Origin: Nomia melanderi
Taxonomy: Eukaryota; Arthropoda; Insecta; Hymenoptera; Halictidae
Reading direction: 5' to 3'
Assembly (NCBI RefSeq): GCF_051020985.1
Contig: NW_027475138.1
Location: 682,001 to 746,000, forward strand
DNA: 64,000 nt
Shown here: piece after piece, positions 36,901 to 50,365 of the stretch
Position numbering within the stretch: position 1 is the stretch's first letter
Layout: each line of letters opens with the position of its first letter
The notes under the pieces: generated by a model
What the model was told of the DNA's origin: nothing
Database searches by the model: none
Seen by the model: only the letters and a program-made list of their open reading frames with translations
Made by a program: the position numbers and the translations under genes

Positions 36901-39614
36901 GGGTGCTATTACACATAGCGCATTAAACCAACGCGCATTGTCTGTAGGAGGCCATGGCGCATGAATCTGTGCAGCGGGAACGACCTCGGACCACCTGGGG
37001 CCGATAAAACCACCGTCTCATGGGGCCGGACACTCAGGGTCAGGGGAAAATCCAATATATATCTGGTGATATCTCGGGTGCTATTACAGATAGCGCAATA
37101 AATCAAAGTGCATTGTCTGTAGGAGGCCCTGGCGCATGAATCTGTGCAGCGGGAACGACCTCGGACCACCAGGGGCCGAGAAGACCGCAGTCTCATGGGG
37201 ACGGACTCTCAGGGTCAGGGAAAAATCCAATATATATCTGGTGATATCTCGGGCGCTATTAGAGATAGCGCTATAAACCAAAGTGAATTATCTGCAGGAG
37301 GCCCTGGCGCATGAATCTGTGCAGCGGGAACGACCTCGGGCCACCAGGAGCTGAGAAAACGACCGTCTCATGGGGCCGGACACTCAGGGTCAGTGAAAAA
37401 TCCAATATATATCTGGTGATATCTCGGCTGCTATTACAGATAGCGGAATAAATCAAAGTGCATTGTCTGTAGGAGGCCCTGGCGCATGAATCTGTGCAGC
37501 GGGAACGACCTCGGACCACCAGGGGCCGAGAAAACCACAGTCTCATGGGGCCGGACACTCAGGGTCAGGGGAAAATCCAGTATATATCTGGTGATATCTC
37601 GGGTGCTATTAGAGATAGCGCAATAAACCAAAGTGAATTATCTGCAGGAGGCCCTGGCGCATGAATCTGTGCAGCGGGAACGACCTCGGGCCACCAGGGG
37701 CTGAGAAAACGACCGTCACATGGGGCCGGACACTCAGGGTCAGTGAAAAATCCAATATATATCTGGTGATATCTCGGCTGCTATTACAGATAGCGGAATA
37801 AATCTAAGTGCATTGTCTGTAGGAGGCCCTGGCGCATGAATCTGTGCAGCGGGAACGACCTCGGACCACCAGGGGCCGGGAAAACCACAGTCTCATGGGG
37901 CCGGACACTCAGGGTCAGGGGAAAATCCAGTATATATCTGGTGATATCTCGGGTGCTATTAGAGATAGCGCAATCAGCCAAAGTGAATTATCTGCAGGAG
38001 GCCCTGGCGCATGAATCTGTGCAGCGGGAACGTCCTCGGACCTCCAGGGGCCGAGACAACCACCGTCTCAAGGGGCCGGACACTCAGGGTCAGGGTAAAA
38101 TCCAATATGTATCTGGTGATATCTCGGCTGCTATTACAGATAGCGGAATAAATCTAAGTGCATTATCTGTAGGTGGCCCTGTCGCATGAATCTGTGCAGC
38201 GGGAACGACCTCGGGCCACCAGGGGCCGAAAAAACCACAGTCTCATGGGGCCGGACTCTCACGGTCAGGGTAAAATCCAATATATATCTGGTGATATCTC
38301 GGGTCCTATTACAGATAGCGAAATAAATCAAAGTGCATTGTCTGTAGGAGGCCCTGGCGCATGAATCTGTGCAGCGGGAACGACCTCGGACCACCAGGGG
38401 CCGAGGAAACCACAGTCTCATGGGGCCGGACACTCAGGGTCAGGGAAAAATCCAATATATATCTGGTGATATCTCGGGTTATATTACAGATAGCACAATA
38501 AATCAAAGTGAATTATGTGCAGGAGGCCCTGGCCCATGCATCTGTGCAGCGGGAACGACCTCGGACCACCAGGGGCCGAGAAAACCACCGTCTCATGGGG
38601 CCGGACACTCAGGGTCAGGGAAAAATGCAATATATATCTGGTGATATGTCGGGTGCTATTACAGATAGCACAATAAATCAAAGTGGATTGTCTGGACGAG
38701 GCCCTGGCGCATGAATCTGGGCAGCGGGAACGACCTCGGACCACCAGGGGCCGAGAAAACCACAGTCTCATGGGGCCGGACACTCAAGGTCAGGGGAAAA
38801 TCCAATATATATCTGGTGATATCTCGGGTGCTATTAGAGATAGGGCAATAAACCAAAGTGAATTATCTGCAGCAGGCCCTGGCGCATGAATCTGTGCAAC
38901 GGGAACGACCTCGCACCACCAGGGGCCGAGAAAACCACAGTCTCATGGGGCCGGACACTCAGGGTCAGGAGAAAATCCAATATATATCTGGTGATATCTC
39001 GAGTGCTATTACAGATAGCGCAATAAATCAAAGTGCGTTGTCTGTAGGAGGACCTTGCGCATGAATCTGTGCAGCGGGAACTACCTCGGACCACCAGGGG
39101 CCGAGAAAACCACCGTCTCATGGGGCCGGACAGTCAGGGTCAGGGAAAAATCCAATATATTTCTGGTGATATCTCGGGTTTTATTACAGATAGAACAATA
39201 AATCAAAGTGCATTGTTTGTAGGAGGCCCTGGCGCATGAATCTGTGCAGCCGGAACGACCTCGAACCACCAGGGGCCGCGAAAACCACCGTCTCATAGGG
39301 CCGGACACACAGGGTCAGTGAAAGATCCAATATATATCTGGTGGTATCTCGGGTGCTATTACAGATAGCGTAATAAATAAATGTGCATTGTCTGTAGGAG
39401 GCCCTGGCGCATGAATCTGTGCAGAGGGAACGACCTCGGACCACCAGGGGCCGAGAAAACCACCGTCTCATGGGGCCGGACACTCAGGGTCAGGGAAGAA
39501 TCCATTATATATCTGGTGATATATCGGGTGCTATTACAGATAGCGCAATAAATCAGAGTGCATTGTCTGTAGGAGGCCCTGGCGCATGAATCTGTGCAGC
39601 GGGAACGACCTCGG
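33919..39614 (+). repeat. Giant HOR unit, copy 2 (about 5.7 kb), with 5- and 2-monomer extra blocks
   Basis: This is the partner of 29195-33665. It carries 875 bp (5 monomers) at about 36464-37339 and 350 bp (2 monomers) at about 37789-38139 that copy 1 lacks. Both extra blocks are whole multiples of the monomer. The second is flanked on both sides by CTGCTATTACAGATAGCGG, which suggests exchange between neighbouring similar monomers. Outside the extra blocks the only differences I noted are 31677/36401, CACTCAAGGTC at 38787, GGGTTTTATTAC near 39180 and AATCAGAGTG near 39553. Confidence 0.87.
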
Positions 39615-42210
39615 AACACCAGGGACCGAGAAAACCACAGTCTCATGGGGCCGGACACTCAGGGTCAGGGGAAAATCCAATATATTTCTGGTGATATCTC
39701 GGGTTATATTACAGATAGAACAATCAATCAAAGTGCATTGTTTGTAGGAGGCCCTGGTGCATGAATCTGTGCAGCGGGGACGACCTGGGACCACCAGGGG
39801 CCGAGAAAACCACCGACACATGGGGCCGGACAATCAGGGTCAGGGAAATGTCCAATATATATCGGGTGATATCTCAGGTGCTAGTAGAGATAGCGCAATA
39901 AACCAAAGTGAATTATCTGCAGGAGGCCCTGGCGCATGAATCTGTGCAGCGGGAACGACCTCGAACCTCCAGGGGCCGAGAAAACCACCGTCTCATGGGG
40001 CCGGACACTCAGGCTCAGGGAAAAATCCAATATATATCTGGTGATATCTCGGGTGCTATTACAGATAGCCCAAGAAATCAAAGTGCATTGTCTGTATTAG
40101 GCCCCGGTGCATGAATCTGTGCAGCGGGAACGACCTCGGACCACCAGGGGCCGAGAAAACCACCGTCTCATGGGGCCGGACACTCAGGGTCAGGGAAAAA
40201 TCCAATATATATCTGGTGATATCTCGGGTGCTATTACAGATAGCGCAATAAATCAAAGTGAATTGTCTGTAGGAGGCCCTGGCGCATGAACCTGTGCAGC
40301 CGGAACGACCTCGAACCACCAGGGGCCGCGAAAACCACCGTCTCATAGGGCCGGACACACAGGGTCAGTGAAAGATCCAATATATATCTGGTGGTATCTC
40401 GGGTGCTATTACAGATAGCGTAATAAATAAATGTGCATTGTCTGTAGGAGGCCCTGGCGCATGAATCTGTGCAGAGGGAACGACCTCGGACCACCAGGGG
40501 CCGAGAAAACCACCGTCTCATGGGGCCGGACACTCAGGGTCAGGGAAGAATCCATTATATATCTGGTGATATATCGGGTGCTATTACAGATGGCGCAATA
40601 AATCAGAGTGCATTGTCTGTAGGAGGCCCTGGCGCATGAATCTGTGCAGCGGGAACGACCTAGGAACACCAGGGACCGAGAAAACCACAGTCTCATGGGG
40701 CCGGACACTCAGGGTCAGGGGAAAATCCAATATATATCTGGTGATATCTCGGGTGCTATTACAGATAGCGCAATAAATCAAAGTGCATTGTCTGTAGGAG
40801 GCCCTGGCGCATGAATCTGTGCAGCGGGAACGACCTCGGACCACCAGGGGCCGAGAAAACCACCGTCTCATGGGGCCGGACACTCAGGGTCAGGGAAGAA
40901 TCCAATATATATCTGGTGATATCTCGGGTGCTATTACAGATAGCGCAATAAATCAAAGTGCATTGTCTGTAGGAGGCTCAGGCGAATGAATCTGTGCAGC
41001 GGGAACGACCTCGGACCACCAGGGGCCGAGAAAACCACAGTCTCATGGGGCCGGACACTCAGGGTCAGGGGAAAATCCAATATATATCTGGTGATATCTC
41101 GGGTGCTATTAGAGATAGCGCAATAAACCAAAGTGCATTGTCTGTAGGAGGCCCAGGCGAATGAATCTGTGCAGCGGAAACGACCTCGGACCACCAGGGG
41201 CCGAGAAAATTACAGATATTCGGAATCCGTCACCCAAGGTCATATAAAAATCCAGCATATATCTGGTGATATCTCGGGTGCTATTACAGATAGCCTAATA
41301 ACCCAAAGTGCATTGTCTGTAGGTGGCCCTGGCGCATGAATCTGGGCAGCGGGAACGACCTCGGACCACCAGGGACCGAGAAAATCACCGTCTCATGGAG
41401 CCGGACACTCAGGGTCAGGGAAAAATCCAATATATATCTGGTGATATCTCGGGTGCTATTACAGATAGCGCAATAAATCAAAGTGCATTGTCTGTAGGAG
41501 GCCCCGGCGCATGAATCTGTGCAGCGGGAACGACCTCGGACCACCAGGGGCCGAGAAAACCACCGTCTCATGGGGCCGGACACTCAGGGTCAGGGAAGAA
41601 TCCAATATATATCTGGTGATATCTCGGGTGCTATTACAGATAGCGCAATAAATCAAAGTGAATTGTCTGTAGGAGGCCCTGGCGCATGAATCTGTGCAGC
41701 CGGAACGACCTCGAACCACCAGGGGCCGCGAAAACCACCGTCTCATAGGGCCGGACACACAGGGTCAGTGAAAGATCCAATATATATCTGGTGGTATCTC
41801 GGGTGCTATTACAGATAGCGTAATAAATAAATGTGCATTGTCTGTAGGAGGCCCTGGCGCATGAATCTGTGCAGAGGGAACGACCTCGGACCACCAGGGG
41901 CCGAGAAAACCACCGTCTCATGGGGCCGGACACTCAGGGTCAGGGAAGAATCCATTATATATCTGGTGATATATCGGGTGCTATTAGAGATAGCGCAATA
42001 AATCAAAGTGCATTGTCTGTAGGAGGCCCTGGCGCATGAATCTGTGCAGCGGGAACGACCTCGGAACACCAGGGACCGAGAAAACCACAGTCTCATGGGG
42101 CCGGACACTCAGGGTCAGGGGAAAATCCAATATATATCTGGTGATATCTCGGGTGCTATTACAGATAGCGCAATAAATCAAAGTGCATTGTCTGTAGGAG
42201 GCCCTGGCGC
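39180..42210 (+). repeat. Three-monomer block repeated at 6- and 8-monomer spacing
   Basis: The block at 39184-39658 recurs at 40234-40708 (offset 1050) and 41634-42108 (offset 1400 further). It comprises the CATAGGGCC variant, a GCAGAGGGAACG monomer with GGGAAGAATCCATTATAT, and an AACACCAGGGACCG monomer. The sequence between copies is ordinary satellite apart from the diverged patch at 41210-41256. Confidence 0.8.
41210..41256 (+). repeat. Strongly diverged patch within one monomer
   Basis: In the 60 bases from 41201 to 41260 I count 21 substitutions against the usual monomer, with no change in length. All lie between 41210 and 41256. The usual CACAGTCTCATGGGG is replaced by TACAGATATTCGGAA, followed by TCCGTCACCCAAGGTCATAT and TCCAGCATAT. 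Sequence on both sides is normal. It includes a small palindrome, CGGA-A-TCCG. This could be a conversion tract from an unseen divergent satellite relative, or a relic of an older monomer. Confidence 0.85.
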
Positions 42211-43900
42211 ATGAATCTGTGCAGCGGGAACGACCTCGGACCACCAGGGGCCGAGAAAACCACAGTCTCATGGGGCCGGACACTCGGGGTCAGGGGAAAA
42301 TCCAATATATATCTGGTGATATCTCGGGTGCTATTAGAGATAGCGCAATAAACCAAAGTGTATTATCTGCCGGAGGCCCTGGCGCATGAATCTGTGCAAC
42401 GGGAACGACCTCGGACCACCAGGGGCCGAGAAAACCACCGTCTCATGGGGCCGGACACTCAGGGTCAGTGAAAAATCCAATATATATCTGGTTATATCTC
42501 GAGTGCTATTACAGATAGCGCAATAAATCAAAGTGCATTGTCTGTAGGAGGACCTTGCGCATGAATCTGTGCAGCGGGATCTACCTCGGACCACCAGGGG
42601 CCGAGAAAACCACAGTCTCATGGGGTCGGACACTCAGGGTCAGGGAAGAATCCAATATATACCTGGTGATATCTCGGGTGCTATTAGAGATAGCGCAATA
42701 AACCAAAGTGAATTATCTGCAGGAGACCCTGGCGCATGAATCTGTGCAGCGGGAACGACCTCGGACCACCAGGGGCCGAGACAACAACCGTCTCATGGGG
42801 CCGGACACTCAGGGTCAGGGAAAAATCCAATATATTTCTGGTGATATCTCGGGTTATATTACAGATAGAACAATAAATCAAATTGCATTGTCTGTAGGAG
42901 GCCCTGGCGCATGAATCTGTGCAGCGGGAACGACCTCGGACCACCAGGGGCCGAGAAAACCACCGTCTCATGGGGCCGGACACTCAGGGTCAGGGAAAAA
43001 TCCAATATATATCTGGTGATATCTCGGGTGCTATTACAGATAGCCCAAGAAATCAAAGTGCATTGTCTGTATTAGGCCCCGGCGCATGAATCTGTGCAGC
43101 GGGAACGACCTCGGAACACCAGGGACCGAGAAAACCACCGTCTCATGGGGCTGGACACTCAGGGTCAGTGAAAAATCCAATATATATGTGGTGATATCTC
43201 GGGTGCTATTACAGATAGCGCAATAAATCAAAGTGAATTATCTGCAGTAGGCCCTGGCGCATGAATCTGTGCAGCGGGAACGACCTCGGACCACCAGGGG
43301 CGGAGAAAACTACCGTCTCATGGGGACGGTCACTCAGGGTCAGTGAAAAATGCTATATATATCTGCTGATATCTCGGGTGCTATTAGAGATAGCGCAATA
43401 AACCAAAGTGAATTATCTGCAGATGGCCCTGGCGCATGAATCTGTGCAGCGGGAACGACCTCGGACCACCAGGGGCCGAGAAAACGACCGTCTCATGGGG
43501 CCGGACACTCAGGGTCAGTGAAAAATCCAATATATATCTGCTGATATCTCGGCTGCTATTACAGATAGCGCAATAAATCAAAGTGCATTGTCTGTAGGAG
43601 GCCCTGGCGCATGAATCTGTGCAGCGGGAACGTCCTCGGACCACCAGGGGCCGAAAAAACCACAGTCTCATGGGGCCGGAAACTCAGGGTCAGGGAAAAA
43701 TCCAATATATATCTGGTGATATCTCGGGTGCTATTAGAGATAGCGCAATAAACGAAAGTGAATTATCTGCAGGAGGCCCTGGCGCATGAATCTGTGCAGC
43801 GGGAACGACCTCGGACCACCAGGGGCCGAGAAAACCACAGTCTCATGGGGCCGGACACTCATGGTCTGGGGAAAATCCAATATAGATCTGGTGATATCTC
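42210..43900 (+). repeat. Satellite stretch without clear recent HOR
   Basis: About ten monomers of mixed A and B haplotype. Variants seen include GGATCTACCTCGG near 42577, GAGACAACAACCG near 42779 and TGGGGACGGTCACTC near 43322. I see no long near-identical partner for the stretch as a whole inside the window. Confidence 0.6.
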
Positions 43901-46900
43901 GGGTGCTATTACAGATAGCGCAATAAACCAAAGTGAATTATCTGCAGGAGGCCCTGGCGCATGAATCTGTGCAACGGGAACGACCTCGGACCACCAGGGG
44001 CCGAGAAAAACACAGTCTCATGGGGCCGGACACTCAGGGTCAGGGGAAAATCCAATATAGGTCTGGTGATATCTCGGGTGCTATTACAGATAGCGCAATA
44101 AATCAAAGTGCATTACCTGTAGGAGGCCCTGGCGCATGAATCTGTGCAGCGGGAACGTCCTCGGACCTCCAGGGGCCGAGACAACGACCGTCTCATGGGG
44201 CCGGACACTCAGGGTCAGGGTAATATCCAATATATATCTGGTGATATCTCGGGTGCTATTACAGATAGCGCAATAAATCAAAGTGCATTGTCTGTAGGAG
44301 GCCCTGGCGCATGAATCTGTGCAGCGGGAACGACCTCGGACCACCAGGGGCCTAGAAAACGACCGTCTCATGGGGCCGGACACTCAGGGTCAGTGAAAAA
44401 TCCAATATATATCTGCTGATATCTCGGGTGCTATTACAGATAGCGCAATAAATCACAGTGCATTGTCTGTAGGAGGCCCTGGCGCATGAATCTGTGCAGC
44501 GGGAACCACCTCGGACCACCAAGGGCCGAGAAAACCACAGTCTCATGGGGCCGGACACTCAGGGTCAGGGGAAAATCCAATATATATCTGGTGATATCTC
44601 GGGTGCTATAAGAGATAGCGCAATAAACCAAAGTGAATTATCTGCAGGAGGCCCTGGCGTATGAATCCGTGCAGCGGGAACGACCTCGGACCACCAGGGG
44701 CCGAGAAAACCACAGTCTCATGGGGCCGGACACTCAGGGTCAGGGGAAAATCCAATATATATCTGGTGATATCTCAGGTGCTATTAGAGATAGCGCAATA
44801 AATCAATGTGCATTGTCTGTAGGAGGCCCTGGCGCATGAATCTGTGCAGCGGGAACGACCTCGGAACACCAGGGACCGAGAAAACCGCCGGCTCATGGGG
44901 CCGGACACTCAGGGTCAGTGAAAAATCCAATATATATGTGGTGATATCTCGGGTGCTATTAGAGATAGCGCAATAAACCAAAGTGAATTATCTGCAGGGG
45001 GCCCTGGCGCATGAATCTGTGCAACGGGAACGACCTCGGACCACCAGGGGCCGAGAAAACCACAGTCTCATGGGGCCGGACACTCAGGGTCTGGGGAAAA
45101 TCCAATATAGATCTGGTGATATCTCGGGTGCTATTACAGATAGCGCAATAAACCAAAGTGAATTATCTGCAGGAGGCCCTGGCGCATGAATCTGTGCAAC
45201 GGGAAGGACCTCGGACCACCAGGGGCCGAGAAAACCACAGTTTCATGGGGCCGGACACTCAGGGTCAGGGGAAAATCCAATATAGGTCTGGTGATATCTC
45301 GGGTGCTATTACAGGTAGCGCAATAAATCAAAGTGCATTGTCTGTAGGAGGCCCTGGCACATGAATCTGTGCAGCGGGAACGACCTCGGAACACCAGGGA
45401 CCGAGAAAACCGCCGTCTCATGGGGCCGGACACTCAGGGTCAGGGGAAAATCCAATATATATCTGGAGATATCTCGGGTGCTATTAGAGATAGCGCAATA
45501 AACCACAGTGAATTATCTGCAGGAGGCCCTGGCGCATGAATCTGTGCAACGGGAACGACCTCGGACCACCAGGGGCCGAGAAAAACACAGTCTCATGGGG
45601 CCGGACACTCAGGGTCAGGGGAAAATCCAATATAGGTCTGGTGATATCTCGGGTGCTATTACAGATAGCGCAATAAATCAAAGTGCATTACCTGTAGGAG
45701 GCCCTGGCGCATGAATCTGTGCAGCGGGAACGTCCTCGGACCTCCAGGGGCCGAGACAACGACCGTCTCATGGGGCCGGACACTCAGGGTCAGGGTAATA
45801 TCCAATATATATCTGGTGATATCTCGGGTGCTATTACAGATAGCGCAATAAATCAAAGTGCATTGTCTGTAGGAGGCCCTGGCGCATGAATCTGTGCAAC
45901 GGGAACGACCTCGGACCACCAGGGGCCGAGAAAAGCACAGTCTCATGGGGCCGGACACTCAGGGTCAGGGTAAAATCCAATATATTTCTGGTGATATCTC
46001 GGGTGCTATTACAGATAGCGCAATAAACCAAAGTGAATTATCTGCAGGAGGCCCTGGCGCATGAATCTGTGCAGCGGGAACGACCTCGGACCACCAGGGG
46101 CCTAGAAAACGACCGTCTCATGGGGCCGGACACTCAGGGTCAGTGAAAAATCCAATATATATCTGCTGATATCTCGGGTGCTATTACAGATAGCGCAATA
46201 AATCACAGTGCATTGTCTGTAGGAGGCCCTGGCGCATGAATCTGTGCAGCGGGAACCACCTCGGACCACCAAGGGCCGAGAAAACCACAGTCTCATGGGG
46301 CCGGACACTCAGGGTCAGGGGAAAATCCAATATATATCTGGTGATATCTCGGGTGCTATAAGAGATAGCGCAATAAACCAAAGTGAATTATCTGCAGGAG
46401 GCCCTGGCGTATGAATCCGTGCAGCGGGAACGACCTCGGACCACCAGGGGCCGAGAAAACCACAGTCTCATGGGGCCGGACACTCAGGGTCAGGGGAAAA
46501 TCCAATATATATCTGGTGATATCTCAGGTGCTATTAGAGATAGCGCAATAAATCAATGTGCATTGTCTGTAGGAGGCCCTGGCGCATGAATCTGTGCAGC
46601 GGGAACGACCTCGGAACACCAGGGACCGAGAAAACCGCCGGCTCATGGGGCCGGACACTCAGGGTCAGTGAAAAATCCAATATATATGTGGTGATATCTC
46701 GGGTGCTATTAGAGATAGCGCAATAAACCAAAGTGAATTATCTGCAGGGGGCCCTGGCGCATGAATCTGTGCAACGGGAACGACCTCGGACCACCAGGGG
46801 CCGAGAAAACCACAGTCTCATGGGGCCGGACACTCAGGGTCTGGGGAAAATCCAATATAGATCTGGTGATATCTCGGGTGCTATTACAGATAGCGCAATA

Positions 46901-47190
46901 AACCAAAGTGAATTATCTGCAGGAGGCCCTGGCGCATGAATCTGTGCAACGGGAAGGACCTCGGACCACCAGGGGCCGAGAAAACCACAGTTTCATGGGG
47001 CCGGACACTCAGGGTCAGGGGAAAATCCAATATAGGTCTGGTGATATCTCGGGTGCTATTACAGGTAGCGCAATAAATCAAAGTGCATTGTCTGTAGGAG
47101 GCCCTGGCACATGAATCTGTGCAGCGGGAACGACCTCGGAACACCAGGGACCGAGAAAACCGCCGTCTCATGGGGCCGGACACTCAGGGT
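43900..47190 (+). repeat. Tandem duplication with 9- then 10-monomer offset
   Basis: Positions 43933-44330 match 45508-45905 at offset 1575 (9 monomers), and 44339-45440 match 46089-47190 at offset 1750 (10 monomers). The second copy thus contains one extra monomer near 45905-46089. Shared variants are CCTAGAAAACGACCG, GGGAACCACCTCGG, CCCTGGCGTATGAATCCG, AACCGCCGGCTC and AGTTTCATGGGG. I see essentially no differences over the 1.1-kb part. Confidence 0.85.
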
Positions 47191-48600
47191 CAGTGAAAAA
47201 TCCAATATATATGTGGTGATATCTCGGGTGCTATTACAGAGAGCGCAATAAATCAATGTGCATTGTCTGTAGGAGACCCTGGCGCATGAACCTGTGCAGC
47301 GGGAACGACCTCGGACCACCAGGGGCCGAGAAAACCACAGTCTCATGGGGCCGGACACTCAGGGTCAGGGGAAAATCCAATATATATCTGGTGATATCAC
47401 GGCTGCTATTACAGATAGCGCAATAAATCAAAGTGCATTGTCTGTAGGAGGCCCTGGCGCATGAATCTGTGCAGCGGGAACGACCTCGGAACACCAGGGA
47501 CCGAGAAAACCACCGTCTCATGGGGCCGGACACTCAGGGTCAGTGAAAAATCCAATATATATGTGGTGATATCTCGGGTGCTATTACAGATAGCGCAATA
47601 AATCAAAGTGCATTGTCTGTAGGAGGCCCTGGCGCATGCATCTGTGCAGCGGGAACGACCTCGGACCACCAGGGGCCGAGAAAACGACCGTCTCATGGGG
47701 CCGGACGCTCAGGGTCAGTGAAAAATCCAATATATATCTGGTGATATCTCGGCTGCTATTACAGATAGCGCAATAAATCAAAGTGCATTGTCTGTAGGAG
47801 GCCCTGGCGTATGAATCTGTGCAGCGGGAACGACCTCGGAGCACCAGGGGCGAGACAACCACCTTCTCATGGGGCCGGACACTCAGGGTCAGGGAAAAAT
47901 CCAATATATATCTGGTGATATCTCGGGTCCTATTACAGATAGCGCAATAAATCAAAGTGCATTACCTGTAGGAGGCCCTGGCGCATGAATCTGTGCAGCG
48001 GGAACGTCCTCGGACCTCCAGGGGCCGAGAAAACCACAGTCTCATGGGGCCGGACACTCAGGGTCAGGGGAAAATCCAATATAGATCTGGTAATATCTCG
48101 GGTGCTATTACAGATACCGCAATAAATCAAAGTGCATTGTTTGTAGGAGACCCTGGCGCATGAACCTGTGCAGCGGGAACGACCTCGGACCACCAGGGGC
48201 CGAGAAAACCACCGTCACATGGGGCAGGACACTCAGGGTCAGTGAAAAATCCAATATATATATGGTGATATCTCGGGTGCTATTACAGATACCGCAATAA
48301 ATCAAAGTGCATTGTCTGTAGGAGACCCTGGCGCATGATCCTGTGCAGCGGGAACGGCCTCGGACCACCAGGGGCCGAGAAAACGACCTTCTCATGGGGC
48401 CGGACACACAGGGTCAGGGAAAAATCCAATATATATCTGGTGATATCTCGGGTGCTATTACAGATAGCGCAATAAATCAAAGTGCATTGTCTGTAGGAGG
48501 CCCCGGCGCATGAACCTGTGCAGCGGGAACGTCCTCGGACCTCCAGGGGCCGAGACAACGACCGTCTCATGGGGCCGGACACTCAGGGTCAGGGTAAAAT
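46690..48600 (+). repeat. Block duplicated at 50365-52100 (21- then 20-monomer offset)
   Basis: Positions 46709-47533 match 50384-51208 at offset 3675 (21 monomers) and 47760-48600 match 51260-52100 at offset 3500 (20 monomers). One monomer (about 47530-47760) is missing from the second copy. Both copies share the one-base deletion GGGGCGAGACAACC (47851 and 51351), GATACCGCAATAAATC and TATATATGGTGATATC. Confidence 0.83.
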
Positions 48601-50365
48601 CCAATATATATCTGGTGATATCTCGGGTGCTATTACAGATAGCGCAATAAATCAAAGTGCATTGTCTGTAGGAGGCCCTGGCGCATGAATCTGTGCAGCG
48701 GCAACGACCTCGGACCACCAGGGGCCGAGAAAACCACAGTCTCATGGGACCGGACACTCAGGGTCAGGGGAAAATCCAATATATATCTGGAGATATCTCG
48801 GGTGCTATTAGAGATAGCGCAATAAACCACAGTGAATTATCTGCAGGAGGCCCTGGCGCATGAATCTGTGCAACGGGAACGACCTCGGACCACAAGGGGC
48901 CGAGAAAACCACAGTCTCATGGGGCCGGACACTCAGGGTCAGGGGAAAATCCAAATATAGATCTGGTGATATCTCGGGTGCTATTACAGATAGCGCAATA
49001 AATCAAAGTGCATTGTCTGTAGGAGGCCCCGGCGCATGAACCTGTGCAGCGGGAACGTCCTCGGACCTCCAGGGGCCGAGACAACGACCGTCTCATGGGG
49101 CCGGACACTCAGGGTCAGGGTAAAACCCAATATATATCTGGTGATATATCGGGTGCTATCAGAGATAGCGCAATAAACCAAAGTGAATTATCTGCAGGAG
49201 GCCCTGGCGCATGAATCTGTGCAGCGGGAACGACCTCGGACCACCAGGGGCCGAGAAAACGACCGTCTCATGGGGCCGGACACTCAGGGTCAGTGAAAAA
49301 TCCAATATATATCTGGTGATATCTCGGGTGCTATTACAGATAGCGCAATAAATCAAAGTGCATTGTCTGTAGGAGGCCCTGGCGCATGAATCTGTGCAGC
49401 GGGAACGACCTCGGACCACCAGGGTCCGAGAAAACCACCGTCTCATGGGGCCGCACACTCAGGGTCAGAGAAAAATCCAATATATACCTGGTGATATCTC
49501 GGGTGCTATTACAGATAGCGCAATAAATCAAAGTGCATTGTCTGTAGGAGGCCCTGGCGCATGAATCTGTACAGCGGGAACGATCTCGGACCACCAGGGG
49601 CCGAGAAAACCACAGTCTCATTGGGCCGGACACTCAGGGTCAGGGAAAATCCAATATATATCTGGTGATATCACGGGTGCTATTAGAGATAGCGCAATAA
49701 ACCAAAGTGAATTATCTGCAGGGGGCCCTGGCGCATGAATCTGTGCAACGGGAACGACCTCGGACCACCAGGGGCCGAGAAAACCACAGTCTCATGGGGC
49801 CGGACACTCAGGGTCTGGGGAAAATCCAATATAGGTCTGGTGATATCTCGGGTGCTATTACAGATAGCGCAATAAATCAAAGTGCATTACCTGTAGGAGG
49901 CCCTGGCGCATGAATCTGTGCAGCGGGAACGTCCTCGGACCTCCAGGGGCCGAGACAACGACCGTCTCATGGGGCCGGACACTCAGGGTCAGGGTAATAT
50001 CCAATATATATCTGGTGATATCTCGGGTGCTATTACAGATAGCGCAATAAATCAAAGTGCATTGTCTGTAGGAGGCCCTGGCGCATGAATCTGTGCAACG
50101 GGAACGACCTCGGACCACCAGGGGCCGAGAAAAGCACAGTCTCATGGGGCCGGACACTCAGGGTCAGGGGAAAATCCAATATATATCTGGTGATATCTCG
50201 GGTGCTATTACAGATAGCGCAATAAATCAAAGTGCATTGTCTGTAAGAGACCCTGGCGCATGAACCTGTGCAGCGGGAACGTCCTCGGACCACCAGGGGC
50301 CGAGAAAACGACCGTCTTATGGGGCCGGACGCTCAGGGTCAGTGAAAAATCCATATATATATCTG
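48600..50365 (+). repeat. Satellite spacer between the 46.7-kb and 50.4-kb copies
   Basis: Only satellite monomers. One-base length changes occur at about 48954 (extra A in TCCAAATATAG), 49647 (GTCAGGGAAAATCC) and 50354 (TCCATATATATATC). The section at 49858-50200 matches 45659-46000 at offset 4199, showing that pieces of the 44-46 kb unit were copied here too. Confidence 0.7.
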
